From contig JAOHDU010000002.1 in assembly GCA_028096805.1 (NCBI GenBank), positions 1 to 64,000 of the forward strand: a DNA stretch of 64,000 nucleotides. Reading direction: 5' to 3'. Shown piece after piece: positions 10,000 to 22,927 of the stretch (its first letter is position 1; each line of letters starts with the position of its first letter). The position numbers were made by a program, and so were the translations under genes. The notes below the pieces were generated by a model that had not been told where the DNA came from, searched no databases, and saw nothing but the letters and a program-made list of their open reading frames with translations. Source of the stretch: Pontimonas sp. (GTDB lineage Bacteria > Actinomycetota > Actinomycetes > Actinomycetales > Microbacteriaceae).

Positions 10000-10892
10000 G
10001 CGCACAACCTCACTTTCGCGCAGGCTTCGTCACGTTTGTCGGGCGGCCCAACGTCGGTAAATCAACCCTGATGAATGCCCTCGTGGGGGACAAGATTGCC
10101 ATCACGTCGTCCAAGCCCCAGACCACGAGGATGGCGATCCGGGGAATCGTTCACCGCCATGAGGGACAAATCATCATCGTGGACACTCCAGGAATTCACC
10201 GACCACGCACCCTCTTGGGCCAAAGGCTTAATGATGTGGTGACGCACACGCTCGGAGAGGTGGATGTCATTGCGATGTGCATCCCCGCCACCGATCCGGT
10301 AGGGCCGGGGGATCGATTCATCGCAGAAAGTATCCGCGAATACCATCGCGCCACGAAAATCGCGCTCGTGACCAAGACCGATATTGCTTCGCCCTCCACT
10401 ATCGCGCAACGACTGCTCGAAGTTAACGAACTGGGGGACTGGGCCACCATCATTCCGATCTCTGGGCAGACCGGGGAGCAACTCGACATTGTGGTCACAG
10501 AAATCCTCGCTCATCTTCCGGAATCGCAACCGCTCTATGAGGCGGACACCACCTCTGAGCAGAGCATGGAGACTCGTATGGGTGAGTTGATTCGAGAAGC
10601 CACGCTGGAGGGAGTCTCGGATGAATTGCCGCACTCGATTGCGGTCACGATTGATGAAATGATCGAGCGGGATGATGGACTCCTGCAGGTCTATGCCAAC
10701 CTTTGGGTTGAGCGCGACAGCCAAAAAGGCATCATTATTGGCCATAAAGGCAGCAAACTCAAAGGAATTGGATCTGAGGCGCGGGCGGGCATCGAAAAGC
10801 TATTGGGGCGACGCATCCACCTGGCCATTCACGTGAAAGTGTCCAAAGAATGGCAGCGCGATGCCAGCAAGCTCGACAAATTAGGGCTCTAG
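9996..10892 (+). CDS. era: GTPase Era
   Basis: GRPNVGKSTLMNALVG, DTPGIH, KH domain GHKGSKLKGIGSEARAGIEKLLG. Confidence 0.95.
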   Translation: MSAQPHFRAGFVTFVGRPNVGKSTLMNALVGDKIAITSSKPQTTRMAIRGIVHRHEGQIIIVDTPGIHRPRTLLGQRLNDVVTHTLGEVDVIAMCIPATDPVGPGDRFIAESIREYHRATKIALVTKTDIASPSTIAQRLLEVNELGDWATIIPISGQTGEQLDIVVTEILAHLPESQPLYEADTTSEQSMETRMGELIREATLEGVSDELPHSIAVTIDEMIERDDGLLQVYANLWVERDSQKGIIIGHKGSKLKGIGSEARAGIEKLLGRRIHLAIHVKVSKEWQRDASKLDKLGL

Positions 10893-10933
10893 GGGACTTT
10901 TCGTCCCGAAGGTGGGCGTGTTAGCCTGAAAGG

Positions 10934-10984
10934 GTGAACATCGAGCTTCTTCTCCTTCCCCGCCGCGCCGGGGTCCTTTACTAG
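10934..10984 (+). CDS. Leucine-rich leader peptide (MNIELLLLPRRAGVLY), putative leuA attenuator leader
   Basis: GTG-initiated 16-codon ORF with four consecutive Leu codons (CTT CTT CTC CTT), directly upstream of leuA and followed by inverted repeats. Confidence 0.75.
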   Translation: MNIELLLLPRRAGVLY

Positions 10985-11024
10985 GCCATCCCCCGTCGCG
11001 GCTGAGCAGCCCTCTGGCCACTAA

Positions 11025-12812
<1,788 letters not shown>

Positions 12813-12872
12813 CGAACGGGGACGATATCTCTCGCTCCGGCGCACGGTGGCTCGGCAGGGGATACTAGAGAC

Positions 12873-13619
12873 GTGCCAACGTATCGGGATGACGCCATTG
12901 TGTTGAGGGCGCACCTGCTCGGGGAAGCCGACAAAATTCTTACCCTCCTGTGCAAGAACAACGGCAAAGTTCGAGCAGTCGCGAAAGGTGTGCGCAAAAC
13001 CACCAGCCGTTTTGGTGCGCGGTTGGAAGCCTTCAACGTTGTTGATGCCCAGTTTTATGAGGGCAAAAGTCTCGATATCGTCCAACAGGCCGAAACCATT
13101 GGGGGCTATTCCAGTGCAATCGGTGGCGACTACTCCAAGTACACGGCGGCCATGGTGATGGTGGAGACGGCCGATAGTTTGAGCGACCACGACTACCAGC
13201 CGGCGCAGTACACCCTCTTGCTCGGGGGCTTGCGCGCTCTCGCAGCGGGCGAGCACCCCTCGGGTCAGATTGTCGATAGCTATCTTCTGCGAGCATTGGC
13301 GCTTGCCGGCTGGTCCCCGAGCCTCGACGAGTGCGCGGTGAGCGGGGAACCCGGTGACCATCGGGCTTTTGATGTCTCTCTTGGAGGGGTTGTCGCGGAT
13401 GCTGTCGCCCCACCCGGATCGCCGCGGTTGCAGTCAGGCTCAAAAGAGCTGCTCCAGGCGCTTCTGCAGGGCCAGTGGGACGCTGTTGAAAGCGCTGAGG
13501 GATCCGTGACGCAGCAGGTTTCCGGAATCATTGCCGCCTACACGCAGTTTCACCTCGAGAAACATGTGCGCTCCCTGGCCCACCTCGATCGAAGCGTCCA
13601 GCCTCAGGAGTTGAGCTGA
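12873..13619 (+). CDS. recO: DNA repair protein RecO
   Basis: [44 protein letters not shown]. Confidence 0.92.
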   Translation: MPTYRDDAIVLRAHLLGEADKILTLLCKNNGKVRAVAKGVRKTTSRFGARLEAFNVVDAQFYEGKSLDIVQQAETIGGYSSAIGGDYSKYTAAMVMVETADSLSDHDYQPAQYTLLLGGLRALAAGEHPSGQIVDSYLLRALALAGWSPSLDECAVSGEPGDHRAFDVSLGGVVADAVAPPGSPRLQSGSKELLQALLQGQWDAVESAEGSVTQQVSGIIAAYTQFHLEKHVRSLAHLDRSVQPQELS

Positions 13620-14410
13620 TGAGCGACATGTTGCCGGTGAACTGGACCGGAATCGAACCCCCCAACTTTGACCCGGAGACCTTGCCTGCTCACGTGGCGC
13701 TCGTGATGGATGGGAATGGGCGCTGGGCCAACGCCCAAGGCCTGACGCGAGTTGAAGGTCACAAGGCGGGCGAGGCAGCCCTGTTGGATGTTGTCGCCGG
13801 GGCGCTTCAAGCCGGGGTCTCTCACCTGTCGGTCTACGCGTTTTCGACAGAAAATTGGAATCGCTCTCCCGAAGAGGTTCGCTTTCTGATGGGCTTCAAC
13901 CGCGATGTGTTGCGGCGCAGGCGTGACCAGCTCAACGCGTGGGGTGTGCGAATCCGATGGTCAGGAAGAAAACCGAAGTTGTGGTCGACCGTCATTCGGG
14001 ATCTGGAAACAGCGGAGAAAATGACGGCCGGCAACGATGCCCTCACGCTCACGATGTGCGTCAACTATGGCGGCCGGGCGGAAATTGTTGACGCGATTCG
14101 CACGATTTCCCAATCGGTGGGCCGAGGACGCTTGTCCTCCTCGCGCATTACGGAAAAGACGGTGGCCAAGCACCTCTACATTCCCGACCAGCCCGATGTG
14201 GATTTGTTTGTTCGCACGTCCGGTGAACGTCGGACCAGCAACTTCCTGTTGTGGCAAAGCGCCTACGCCGAAATGGTGTTTCTGCCCACGCTCTGGCCCG
14301 ATATGACAAGGGTTCAGCTGTGGGAAGCGATCGAGGAGTACCAGCGTCGAACGCGACGCTTTGGGGGAGCAATCGACCAGCCGTCGGAGGGAAACCAGCC
14401 CCGTCGGTAG
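13619..14410 (+). CDS. uppS: Isoprenyl (undecaprenyl-type) diphosphate synthase UppS
   Basis: [55 protein letters not shown]. Confidence 0.94.
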   Translation: MSDMLPVNWTGIEPPNFDPETLPAHVALVMDGNGRWANAQGLTRVEGHKAGEAALLDVVAGALQAGVSHLSVYAFSTENWNRSPEEVRFLMGFNRDVLRRRRDQLNAWGVRIRWSGRKPKLWSTVIRDLETAEKMTAGNDALTLTMCVNYGGRAEIVDAIRTISQSVGRGRLSSSRITEKTVAKHLYIPDQPDVDLFVRTSGERRTSNFLLWQSAYAEMVFLPTLWPDMTRVQLWEAIEEYQRRTRRFGGAIDQPSEGNQPRR

Positions 14411-14459
14411 GATGGGCACCAGCCCGCTGCACGTTTTTTATATCTAAGGGAGCTCCTCC

Positions 14460-15845
14460 GTGGCGCCACAAAGCAAGCTCGACAGTGTCATAGCTCTCGC
14501 TAAGCGTCGCGGTTTCGTGTACCAATCGGGCGAAATTTATGGCGGCTCGCGTTCAGCATGGGATTACGGGCCCTTGGGCGTTGAGTTGAAGGAGAACATC
14601 AAACGTCAATGGTGGCGCCACATGGTGACTACTCGTGCGGATGTGGTGGGTCTGGACTCGGCAGTTATTTTGCCCACGGCCGTGTGGAACGCCTCCGGAC
14701 ACGTGGACGTCTTTAGCGACCCGCTGGTGGAGTGTCTTTCGTGCCACAAGCGCTACCGCGCAGACCACTTGCTCGAAGAGTTTGAGGAGAAAAAGGGACG
14801 CGCCCCGGAAAACGGGCTTAGCGATATTGCCTGCCCGCATTGTGGCAACAAGGGCTCTTTCACGGAACCCAAAGAGTTCAGCGGTCTGTTGAAAACCTAC
14901 TTGGGACCGGTCGCCGATGAAGAGGGGATGCACTACCTTCGCCCGGAAACGGCTCAGGGCATTTTCGTCAATTTCAATAACGTCGTTCAAACGGCCCGTG
15001 TGAAGCCGCCGTTTGGAATTGCACAAATCGGCAAGAGCTTCCGCAATGAAATTACGCCCGGTAACTTCATCTTCCGTACGCGAGAGTTTGAACAGATGGA
15101 GATGGAGTTCTTCGTGAAACCGGGCGAGGATGAAACGTGGCACCAGTACTGGATTGACCAGCGGTTTGCCTGGTACACGGAGTTGGGTATCAACCCGGAC
15201 AACCTTCGCCTGTATGAGCACCCGGCCGAAAAGCTCTCGCACTACTCAAAACGCACCGTTGACATCGAGTACCGCTTCGGGTTCCCGTCTGGAGAGTTTG
15301 GCGAGCTCGAAGGTGTGGCTAACCGCACTGACTTTGATCTGTCGACCCACAGCAAGCACTCGGGCACTGACCTGTCTTACTTTGACCAAGCCCTGGACGA
15401 GCGTTGGACGCCCTACGTCATCGAGCCGGCAGCGGGCCTCACGCGCTCGCTGATGGCGTTCCTCGTGGATGCGTACGAGGAAGATGAAGCCCCCAACGCC
15501 AAAGGCGGCGTTGATAAGCGCACAGTGTTGCGCCTAGACCGCCGCCTGGCACCCATCAAGGTGGCCGTCCTTCCGCTCTCGCGCCATGAAGACCTTTCGC
15601 CCCTCGCGCAACGTGTCGCCGATGATCTTCGAGCGCACTGGGCCGTGGAATTTGACGATGCTGGAGCTATTGGGCGTCGTTACCGTCGCAATGATGAGGT
15701 GGGGACCCCGTTTGCGGTCACCGTCGACTTTGATTCGCTCACCGATAACGCGGTGACCATTCGCGAGAGAGACACGATGGCCCAGGAACGGGTGTCACTG
15801 GATAACTTGCAGGGATATCTGGCTCAAGCGTTGATTGGCGCGTAG
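14460..15845 (+). CDS. glyS: Glycyl-tRNA synthetase
   Basis: Class II aaRS motifs: [60 protein letters not shown]. Confidence 0.95.
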   Translation: MAPQSKLDSVIALAKRRGFVYQSGEIYGGSRSAWDYGPLGVELKENIKRQWWRHMVTTRADVVGLDSAVILPTAVWNASGHVDVFSDPLVECLSCHKRYRADHLLEEFEEKKGRAPENGLSDIACPHCGNKGSFTEPKEFSGLLKTYLGPVADEEGMHYLRPETAQGIFVNFNNVVQTARVKPPFGIAQIGKSFRNEITPGNFIFRTREFEQMEMEFFVKPGEDETWHQYWIDQRFAWYTELGINPDNLRLYEHPAEKLSHYSKRTVDIEYRFGFPSGEFGELEGVANRTDFDLSTHSKHSGTDLSYFDQALDERWTPYVIEPAAGLTRSLMAFLVDAYEEDEAPNAKGGVDKRTVLRLDRRLAPIKVAVLPLSRHEDLSPLAQRVADDLRAHWAVEFDDAGAIGRRYRRNDEVGTPFAVTVDFDSLTDNAVTIRERDTMAQERVSLDNLQGYLAQALIGA

Positions 15846-15847
15846 TC

Positions 15848-17005
15848 GTGACCGGCGTTAGCGCTGTCGAGAAGCCGCTATCCATTGGGCCCCTCTCGCT
15901 CAGTATCCCGGTGGTTCTTGCTCCCATGGCGGGAATTACCAACACGGCTTTTCGGAGACTCTGTCGCGAATATGGTGCAGGTCTGTACGTCTCAGAAATG
16001 ATTACCTCGCGCGCCCTCGTAGAGCGAACCCCCACCAGCATGCGGTTGATCAAGCACCACGAATCCGAGACTCCCCGCAGCATCCAGCTCTATGGGGTTG
16101 ACCCCGCTACCGTGTCGGAGGCCGTTGCTTTCCTCGTGGGGGAAAACCTCTGTGACCACATCGATTTGAATTTTGGTTGCCCGGTCCCCAAAGTCACCAA
16201 GAAGGGCGGCGGAGCCGCCCTACCGTGGAAGAAAAGCCTGTTTCGCCAGATCGTGGAGGGTGCGGTTGCCTCCGCGGGAGACATCCCCGTTACCGTCAAA
16301 ATGCGCAAAGGAATTGACGATAATCACCTGACGTTTATGGAGGCAGGCAAGGCCGCTGAAGGGGCAGGAGTCGCCTCCCTCGCGTTGCACGCGAGGACGG
16401 CTTCTCAGTACTACTCCGGTAAGGCGGATTGGGATGCCATCGGGGAGTTGAAGTCGAGCATCTCCAGCATTCCTGTCTTGGGCAACGGTGATATCTGGAA
16501 AGCGGAAGATGCGCTTGCCATGGCCGCCCAGAGTGATTGTGACGGGGTGGTCGTTGGTCGAGGCTGCTTGGGTCGACCATGGTTGTTCGGAGACCTGCAG
16601 GAAGCATTTCGCGGGAGCGAGAAACGCTACCGACCCGGTGTTGCGGAGGTTGCTCGTGCCTTCCGGCGGCATGCCGAGCTTCTGGTCGAATTTTTCGATG
16701 GCGAGGAGGACCGGGCCTGTCGGGATATCCGCAAACATGTGGCCTGGTATTTCAAGGGCTACCCAGTTGGCGGTGACCTCCGCGCTCGTTTAGCAACGGT
16801 GGAATCTCTCCAACAGCTGGATGACTTCTTGGGTGAGCTTGATTACGACGCCGAGTACCCGGGCGATGGTGTTGAGGGCCCCCGAGGGCGTCAAGGATCA
16901 CCTAAGAAAACGGCGCTGCCCGAGAACTGGCTTGACTCCCAAGAGCTATCGTCCGCCCAACGCAGCGCCCTTCACTTAGCGGAGGTGGATTCCAGTGGAG
17001 GCTAG
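15848..17005 (+). CDS. dusB: tRNA-dihydrouridine synthase (DusB family)
   Basis: VLAPMAGITNTAFRRLC, IDLNFGCPVPKVTKKGGGAAL, LHARTASQYYSG, DGVVVGRGCLGRPWLF. Confidence 0.93.
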   Translation: MTGVSAVEKPLSIGPLSLSIPVVLAPMAGITNTAFRRLCREYGAGLYVSEMITSRALVERTPTSMRLIKHHESETPRSIQLYGVDPATVSEAVAFLVGENLCDHIDLNFGCPVPKVTKKGGGAALPWKKSLFRQIVEGAVASAGDIPVTVKMRKGIDDNHLTFMEAGKAAEGAGVASLALHARTASQYYSGKADWDAIGELKSSISSIPVLGNGDIWKAEDALAMAAQSDCDGVVVGRGCLGRPWLFGDLQEAFRGSEKRYRPGVAEVARAFRRHAELLVEFFDGEEDRACRDIRKHVAWYFKGYPVGGDLRARLATVESLQQLDDFLGELDYDAEYPGDGVEGPRGRQGSPKKTALPENWLDSQELSSAQRSALHLAEVDSSGG

Positions 17006-18203
17006 CCCACTCGATCGGGAACGGTTCGTTCCGGAAAATAGTTCCTCCCATCGCAGCGATTTTGCTCGAGACCGAGGGAGGCTGTTGCATTCTTCCGCTT
17101 TACGACGCCTCGCGGCCAAAACTCAGGTTCTGTCGCCCTCGGGTGGATTGGATTTTGCGCGCAATCGGCTGACGCACTCGCTCGAAGTGGCACAGATCGG
17201 CCGGGAGCTTGCCTCTCGGCTGGGTTTGGACGCCGACGTGGTCGAAACCGCGTGTCTCGCCCACGACATCGGCCACCCGCCGTTCGGGCATAACGGTGAA
17301 CGCGCTTTGTCCGAATGGGCGAGTGACTGCGGAGGTTTTGAGGGTAACGCCCAAACATTTCGACTGTTGGTGCGGCTGGAGCCCAAAGTTCATGACAAGC
17401 ACGGTATTTCCCGGGGTTTGAACCTCACGCGCGCCAGCCTCCTGGCGACTATGAAGTATCCGTGGGGGGTGCAGAGCGCCGAGGTCGACCCGAGCGGGAG
17501 GGCGAAATTTGGTGCCTACCCCGATGATGATGAAGTTTTTCAGTGGGCGCGACAGGGCAAGGCGGAGAGACAGCTCACCCCCGAGGCTCAGGTGATGGAT
17601 TTCTCCGATGATGTTGCCTACTCGGTTCACGATTTTGAGGACGCCATTGTTAATGGCTACATCGACCCGCGCGCGTTGGGCAGTTCCACCGCACAAACCG
17701 ATGTTTTTGCGGGCATGACTCCCTGGGTGGGCGATATGCCTTCGGGTCGCGCGGAGGAAGCCTGGGATCGTCTCGCCACGGTGTGGGAGGTAGTGAAAAG
17801 TTACGAAGGCACCCGTCGGGATCTTGGTGTGCTGAAGAACGTGACCAGCACGCTGATCGGGCGCTTTGCCTCTCGCGCCGAACTTCACGCCCGAGAATCA
17901 CAGGCTCACACCGTCGCAATCCCCGAAGAGACCCTCGACGAGATTCTTCTTCTCAAAGCGATCGTCGCTGTCCACGTCATGTCCCACACGGCACGCCAAC
18001 CGCTGTACCTCCACCAGCGTGATGTTCTGAAATCGCTGGCGGATGCAATGTTTGCTGAACCGCATCACCTCGACCCGGTCTTTTCCGAGGATTACCGACT
18101 GGCCGGTGACACCGCCGGCCAGAAAAGAGTGATTGTCGACCAGGTCGCTTCGCTAACGGATCAGTCGGCCCTGGCGCTCTATGAGCGCCTCGGCTTTGCC
18201 TAG
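16995..18203 (+). CDS. dgt: Deoxyguanosinetriphosphate triphosphohydrolase family protein
   Basis: HD motif CLAHDIGHPPFGHNGE, RNRLTHSLEVAQIGR, MDFSDDVAYSVHDFEDAI. Confidence 0.93.
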   Translation: MEASPLDRERFVPENSSSHRSDFARDRGRLLHSSALRRLAAKTQVLSPSGGLDFARNRLTHSLEVAQIGRELASRLGLDADVVETACLAHDIGHPPFGHNGERALSEWASDCGGFEGNAQTFRLLVRLEPKVHDKHGISRGLNLTRASLLATMKYPWGVQSAEVDPSGRAKFGAYPDDDEVFQWARQGKAERQLTPEAQVMDFSDDVAYSVHDFEDAIVNGYIDPRALGSSTAQTDVFAGMTPWVGDMPSGRAEEAWDRLATVWEVVKSYEGTRRDLGVLKNVTSTLIGRFASRAELHARESQAHTVAIPEETLDEILLLKAIVAVHVMSHTARQPLYLHQRDVLKSLADAMFAEPHHLDPVFSEDYRLAGDTAGQKRVIVDQVASLTDQSALALYERLGFA

Positions 18204-18261
18204 TAGGCCGCCCGTGGGGATACTCCGGGATGCCCGTGCCTGGCGTAACTAGACTGAGGGC

Positions 18262-20124
18262 GTGGCGGGAAAAATCAAGCGCAGCGACATTGATGAAGTG
18301 CGAACGCGCATCAATATCGCTGATGTGGTGGGTGACTACGTAACCCTCAAATCCGCCGGTTCCGGTTCCATGAAGGGTTTATGTCCCTTTCACGATGAAC
18401 GCAGCCCCAGCTTTCACGTTCGCCCTCAAGCGGGTTTTTACCATTGCTTTGGTTGCGGCGAAGGGGGAGATGTTTACTCCTTCCTACAAAAAATGGACCA
18501 CCTAAGTTTTCAGGAGTCCGTTGAGCGTCTGGCCGGGAAGTTGGGCTACACCCTTCACTATGAGGAAGGTGGCACGGCGCCAGACACCAGCAATCGCACA
18601 CGGTTGTTGGCGGCAAACAGTGCAGCGGAAACGTTTTTCCGCGAGCAACTGCTGAGCGCCGAAGCCGAAATCGGGCGGGTTTTCCTGGGGGAGCGGGGTT
18701 TTGATGCTCTTGCCGCAGAGAAATTCGGTGTCGGGTACGCACCGAACTCTTTCGATGCGCTGTCCAAGCACCTCACTGCCCAGGGGTTCACTATCCCCGA
18801 ACTGGTGGAAGCGGGAGTGCTTTCGCAGGGTGACCGCGGATCTTATGACCGCTTCCGAGGGCGCCTCGTGTGGCCGATTCGAGACGTGTCGGGGCAGACC
18901 ATTGGTTTTGGTGCCCGCAAGCTGCGAGAAGACGACCAGGGCCCCAAATACTTGAACACCCCAGAGACCCCGGTTTATCACAAGTCTCGTGTCCTCTACG
19001 GACTTGACCTCGCTAAACGCGACATCTCGCGTAACCGCCAAGTGGTGATTGTGGAGGGGTATACCGATGTGATGGCCTGCCACCTCGCGGGCATCACCAC
19101 GGCCATTGCGACCTGTGGGACTGCCTTTGGCTCAGACCACATCACGGTGGTGCGCCGAGTGTTGGGAGACACCGATGATCCCTCTCAGGGCTCCCGAGGT
19201 GAAGTGATTTTCACGTTCGATCCTGATGAAGCAGGCCAAAAAGCAGCCTCCCGAGCTTTTGCGGAGGAATCCCGGTTCGCCGCTCAAACCTTTGTGGCTG
19301 TACCACCCGAGGGGCTCGACCCCTGCGATGTCCGCATTCAGCGCGGCGATCAAGCTTTGCGCGAGGTCATTAACTCCCGTTCACCGATGTATGAATTCAT
19401 GATCAAACAGGTAATGAACTCCTGCGACCTCAACACCGTGGAGGGCAGAAGTAACGCTCTTCGGATGGCAACCCCGATTGTGGCAAAGATTCGTGATCGC
19501 GTGATTCGCGATGGCTATTCGCGTGAACTTGCCGGTTGGCTGGGGATGAACCCCGACGATGTCGCGCGCGAAATTCGCCAAACCCCTGCAAAACCTGCCG
19601 CCGCCTCCCCGGCCAGCTCTGCTCTTCCACCGGGGTCCGCCGAGGAGGCTCCGTACCAACTTTCTTCGTTGTCCAAGGACCCGGTGACGGCATTGGAGCG
19701 TGATGGTCTGATGGTGCTGCTTCAACACCCGGATATGGTCGCCGTCGAGAGAGCAAACGCTGTTCTTGCCACCCAGTTCTCACACGGAGCACTCGCTTTG
19801 GTCCGCGATGCCATGGTCTCGGCCATGGACTATTACCCGACACCACAGTGGGTGGCGCAGGTCACCAATGAGACCCCCCCTGCCCTGTCCACGCTGGTCG
19901 GTCAATTAGCAGTGGCGCCTCTGCCGGAGCAGTCGGGACAGACGGAGCGCTATTGCGAGGGCATCACCTCGTCACTGTTGGATCGCGAATTGCTTCGACG
20001 TAAGGCCGAAGTCTTGGGGGCCCTTCAACGCAGTGACCCGACGGGTGACCCGGATAACTATCGCGCGCTCCAAGAATCGCTGGTGTCGCTGGAAAAGGAT
20101 CGACGCGACCTGAGGGGCGAGTAG
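18262..20124 (+). CDS. dnaG: DNA primase DnaG
   Basis: CHC2 zinc finger (CPFHDERSPSFHVRPQAGFYHCFGCGEGGD), Toprim VIVEGYTDVMACH. Confidence 0.95.
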   Translation: MAGKIKRSDIDEVRTRINIADVVGDYVTLKSAGSGSMKGLCPFHDERSPSFHVRPQAGFYHCFGCGEGGDVYSFLQKMDHLSFQESVERLAGKLGYTLHYEEGGTAPDTSNRTRLLAANSAAETFFREQLLSAEAEIGRVFLGERGFDALAAEKFGVGYAPNSFDALSKHLTAQGFTIPELVEAGVLSQGDRGSYDRFRGRLVWPIRDVSGQTIGFGARKLREDDQGPKYLNTPETPVYHKSRVLYGLDLAKRDISRNRQVVIVEGYTDVMACHLAGITTAIATCGTAFGSDHITVVRRVLGDTDDPSQGSRGEVIFTFDPDEAGQKAASRAFAEESRFAAQTFVAVPPEGLDPCDVRIQRGDQALREVINSRSPMYEFMIKQVMNSCDLNTVEGRSNALRMATPIVAKIRDRVIRDGYSRELAGWLGMNPDDVAREIRQTPAKPAAASPASSALPPGSAEEAPYQLSSLSKDPVTALERDGLMVLLQHPDMVAVERANAVLATQFSHGALALVRDAMVSAMDYYPTPQWVAQVTNETPPALSTLVGQLAVAPLPEQSGQTERYCEGITSSLLDRELLRRKAEVLGALQRSDPTGDPDNYRALQESLVSLEKDRRDLRGE

Positions 20125-21113
20125 TGGGACAGCATCGGGAACGGGTTCCTGAGGTTCGGTCCCACCGCGCACTTGCGGGGGGACCGATTTCTTTGGCACC
20201 GGAGGCGACGGATTTTTTCCTGGATGCCGCTGCGGGCGAGGGCGTCACCATTGTTCCCCTGGGTTCTGAGACGCGAGGTTTGGTGTGGCTGAGCGAAAAA
20301 CGCGCTGACGAGCTCCAGGAAATTCTTGACACACACCCTGACATTTCCTGGTTGCAGCTTCCGTGGGCTGGAGTCGATGCGTTTGCGCCGGTCCTGCACC
20401 GCATTGGTGCGCTTCTGGAGGAGCAGAGACCTGTGGTGACATCGGCGAAAGGCGCCTACTCGGAACCTGTGGCCGAGCACGCTCTAGCGCTTGTTCTCGC
20501 CAGCCTGCGAGAGCTTCCCCGAAAAGCGCGGGAAGCGCGTTGGCAATCGGAGCGCTCGGGCTTATCGCTCTTTGGTGCGCGGGTTGTTGTTTTTGGGGCG
20601 GGTGGTGTGGCCCAGAGTCTTATCGAACTTCTGTCGCCCTATCGGACCCACATCACCGTGATTCGACGCAGCACTACCCCGGTCCGCGGCGCGGACCTCA
20701 CCGTCACACCGGAGGCGGCGGTGGATGTGCTCTCGAGCGCAGACGTTGTCGTGGTTGCCGCCGCGGCCACCGATGAAACGCGACACATCATTTCAGCGCG
20801 CGAGCTTGCCCTGATGCCCGACCATGCCGTTTTGGTGAACGTTGCGCGCGGCAGCCTGGTTGATGCCGAAGCGCTGGTGGACGCCGTCGATGCAGGAACG
20901 CTCTGGGGCGCTGGTCTGGATGTGATGGACCCAGAGCCGTTCCCCGACGATCACCGAATTTGGGACCGTCACCGGATTGTCATCACCTCCCATTCTGCCG
21001 ATACCCCCGAGATGACCAGACCGCTCTTGGCCGCCCGAATCGCGTCGAACACTCAGGCTTTTGTGGCGGGCGCACCGATGGTCGGGGTGGTTGATGTAGA
21101 GGCTGGGTACTAG
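20124..21113 (+). CDS. D-isomer specific 2-hydroxyacid dehydrogenase family protein
   Basis: VVVFGAGGVAQSLIELL, LVNVARGSLVDAEALVDAVDAGTLWGAGLDVMDPEPFP. Confidence 0.88.
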   Translation: MGQHRERVPEVRSHRALAGGPISLAPEATDFFLDAAAGEGVTIVPLGSETRGLVWLSEKRADELQEILDTHPDISWLQLPWAGVDAFAPVLHRIGALLEEQRPVVTSAKGAYSEPVAEHALALVLASLRELPRKAREARWQSERSGLSLFGARVVVFGAGGVAQSLIELLSPYRTHITVIRRSTTPVRGADLTVTPEAAVDVLSSADVVVVAAAATDETRHIISARELALMPDHAVLVNVARGSLVDAEALVDAVDAGTLWGAGLDVMDPEPFPDDHRIWDRHRIVITSHSADTPEMTRPLLAARIASNTQAFVAGAPMVGVVDVEAGY

Positions 21114-21172
21114 TGCCCGCGGGGCTGGAGGGGCCTGTCAGGCTCTGGTAGCATCGTGGCTTAGCTCCACAT

Positions 21173-21245
21173 TCCTCGATAGCTCAATTGGCAGAGCGAC
21201 CGGCTGTTAACCGGTAGGTTCTTGGTTCGAGTCCAAGTCGAGGAG
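21173..21245 (+). tRNA. tRNA-Asn(GTT)
   Basis: TCCTCGA/TCGAGGA acceptor stem, anticodon GTT, T-loop TTCGAGT, encoded CCA follows. Confidence 0.93.
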
Positions 21246-21296
21246 CCACAGTTCCGTGTCGACTAGCGTCGCTCGCTGCTGAACATCCGAATCGTT

Positions 21297-22205
21297 TTGG
21301 GGGGCGCGGTGGTCCAGTTCATCCTCCAAAATTCGCTCTGGCTTGTGCCCCTCTTTTTCCTGCTCTTTGTCGCGAGTGTGATTGCGCTGTTGGTGGTTCT
21401 TCGCATGCGTCCCGCTGCGTCGAGTCCCGCTCTTGCGCCACCCGGTGAAGCGATGGACGTTGGGCCACCCGATGATGTGGGGCACGAGGTGCCAAATCCA
21501 GAGGCCGAGCGGTTACGCATGGTGACCGAAGCCCATGCTGAAGCGTTAGAGAGTCTGGAAAGCCTGATTTCTCAGGCAGAAGGGGCCAGTTACGGGGCCA
21601 CGACCGATCCTTTGGTCGCCTATCGGGCTGCCGAATCAATCGCGGACTCTGCGAGGGTCACCCTCAACAGCGTCAAAAAGGTGGTCTCCTCATCGGGCGA
21701 GGTGAAATCTGTCGGTAGCGAGCCGACCATTTCTGGTCTGACAACGCTGTTTCACGCTCTGGAAGAGTCCAGCATCCCGGTGTCGTATCAAGAGATCGGA
21801 ACGGCCTTCTCACTCCCTGCCGAAGCAGAACTGGAGGTATATCGAATACTTCAAGAGTGTTTGAACAATTGCCGGATGCACGGTGGGCCAGGGACAGCGG
21901 TCAGCGTAGAACTCTCGTGGACCGCGCAAGGTTTGCGTCTTCGTGTCGATGATGATGGCGCACGGGCCGCCCGAAGGTTCTCGTCGGGAGAATTGCCTGC
22001 TCCCGCGCAGGAGTATGTGCCTCTCAGTGACATCCTTTCCGGGCGCGGCATGACGAACATGAAAAATCGTGCAGAGGCTCTTGGGGGCGTATTTTCAGCC
22101 CATCGAATTCCTGGTGTGGGCTTCAGCGTCTCGGTGGCATTTCCCACTTTGAAATTTCAGGACGGTTTCGGCCCAGGCTCTTCAGAGAGGCCGCAGCCGC
22201 AATGA
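21297..22205 (+). CDS. Membrane-anchored histidine-kinase-like ATPase (HATPase_c only)
   Basis: N-terminal TM helix; N-box YRILQECLNNCRMHGG, G-box GRGMTNMKNRAEALGG; no recognizable H-box. Confidence 0.75.
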   Translation: MGGAVVQFILQNSLWLVPLFFLLFVASVIALLVVLRMRPAASSPALAPPGEAMDVGPPDDVGHEVPNPEAERLRMVTEAHAEALESLESLISQAEGASYGATTDPLVAYRAAESIADSARVTLNSVKKVVSSSGEVKSVGSEPTISGLTTLFHALEESSIPVSYQEIGTAFSLPAEAELEVYRILQECLNNCRMHGGPGTAVSVELSWTAQGLRLRVDDDGARAARRFSSGELPAPAQEYVPLSDILSGRGMTNMKNRAEALGGVFSAHRIPGVGFSVSVAFPTLKFQDGFGPGSSERPQPQ

Positions 22206-22927
22206 CGGGGGGCTTCATGGCGCCCGACCTTCGTCGGGCGCGGGCTCAGGGGCTCCAAGTGGCACTCGCAGTGTCCCTCTATGGCGTCTCGTTTGGGGCG
22301 CTCGCCGTGGCGCTGGGCTTCTCCCTGGGGCAAACCATGGTGTTGAGCTTGGTCATGTTCTCCGGTGCATCACAGTTTGCTTTTGTCGGCGTGGTTGCCA
22401 CCGGCGGGCTCGCCGCAGTTCCCGCGGCCATTGCGACGGCGGGCCTCCTGGGTGCCAGGAATTCGCTGTATTCGCTGACCATGTCCCCGATCATCGGGCG
22501 AGGTTTCTTTCGTCGGGCGCTGGCTGCACACCTCACCGTGGATGAGTCAACCGCGGTATCGACCGCTCAAGAAACACGGCGTGCGAAGCAACACGGCTTC
22601 TGGGCCACCGCGTTCTGGCTATACCTCGGCTGGAATGTCTCGACCCTGGTGGGGGCACTCGCCGGAGATGCTCTCGGTGATGTCAAAACCTGGGGGCTTG
22701 ACGCGGTGGCCGCCGCAGCATTCCTCGCGCTTCTGTGGCCCCGGCTGGTCTCTCGCGAACCGGTCGCGGTGGCGGTGGGCGCTGCCGCCGTGACCGCAGT
22801 GCTGATTCCCTTTGTCCCCGCGGGGGTGCCGGTGTTGTGTGCTGCGGGGGTAGGAATTGCTGCGGCGCTGGTGCGTGTGTTGCGATCCAGACGGACTGTT
22901 GCCACGCCGCTGGAGGGTGAGCTATGA
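22202..22927 (+). CDS. azlC: AzlC family branched-chain amino acid export protein
   Basis: SLYGVSFGALAVALGFSLGQTMVLSLVMFSGASQFAFVG, GARNSLYSLTMSP. Confidence 0.92.
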   Translation: MTGGFMAPDLRRARAQGLQVALAVSLYGVSFGALAVALGFSLGQTMVLSLVMFSGASQFAFVGVVATGGLAAVPAAIATAGLLGARNSLYSLTMSPIIGRGFFRRALAAHLTVDESTAVSTAQETRRAKQHGFWATAFWLYLGWNVSTLVGALAGDALGDVKTWGLDAVAAAAFLALLWPRLVSREPVAVAVGAAAVTAVLIPFVPAGVPVLCAAGVGIAAALVRVLRSRRTVATPLEGEL

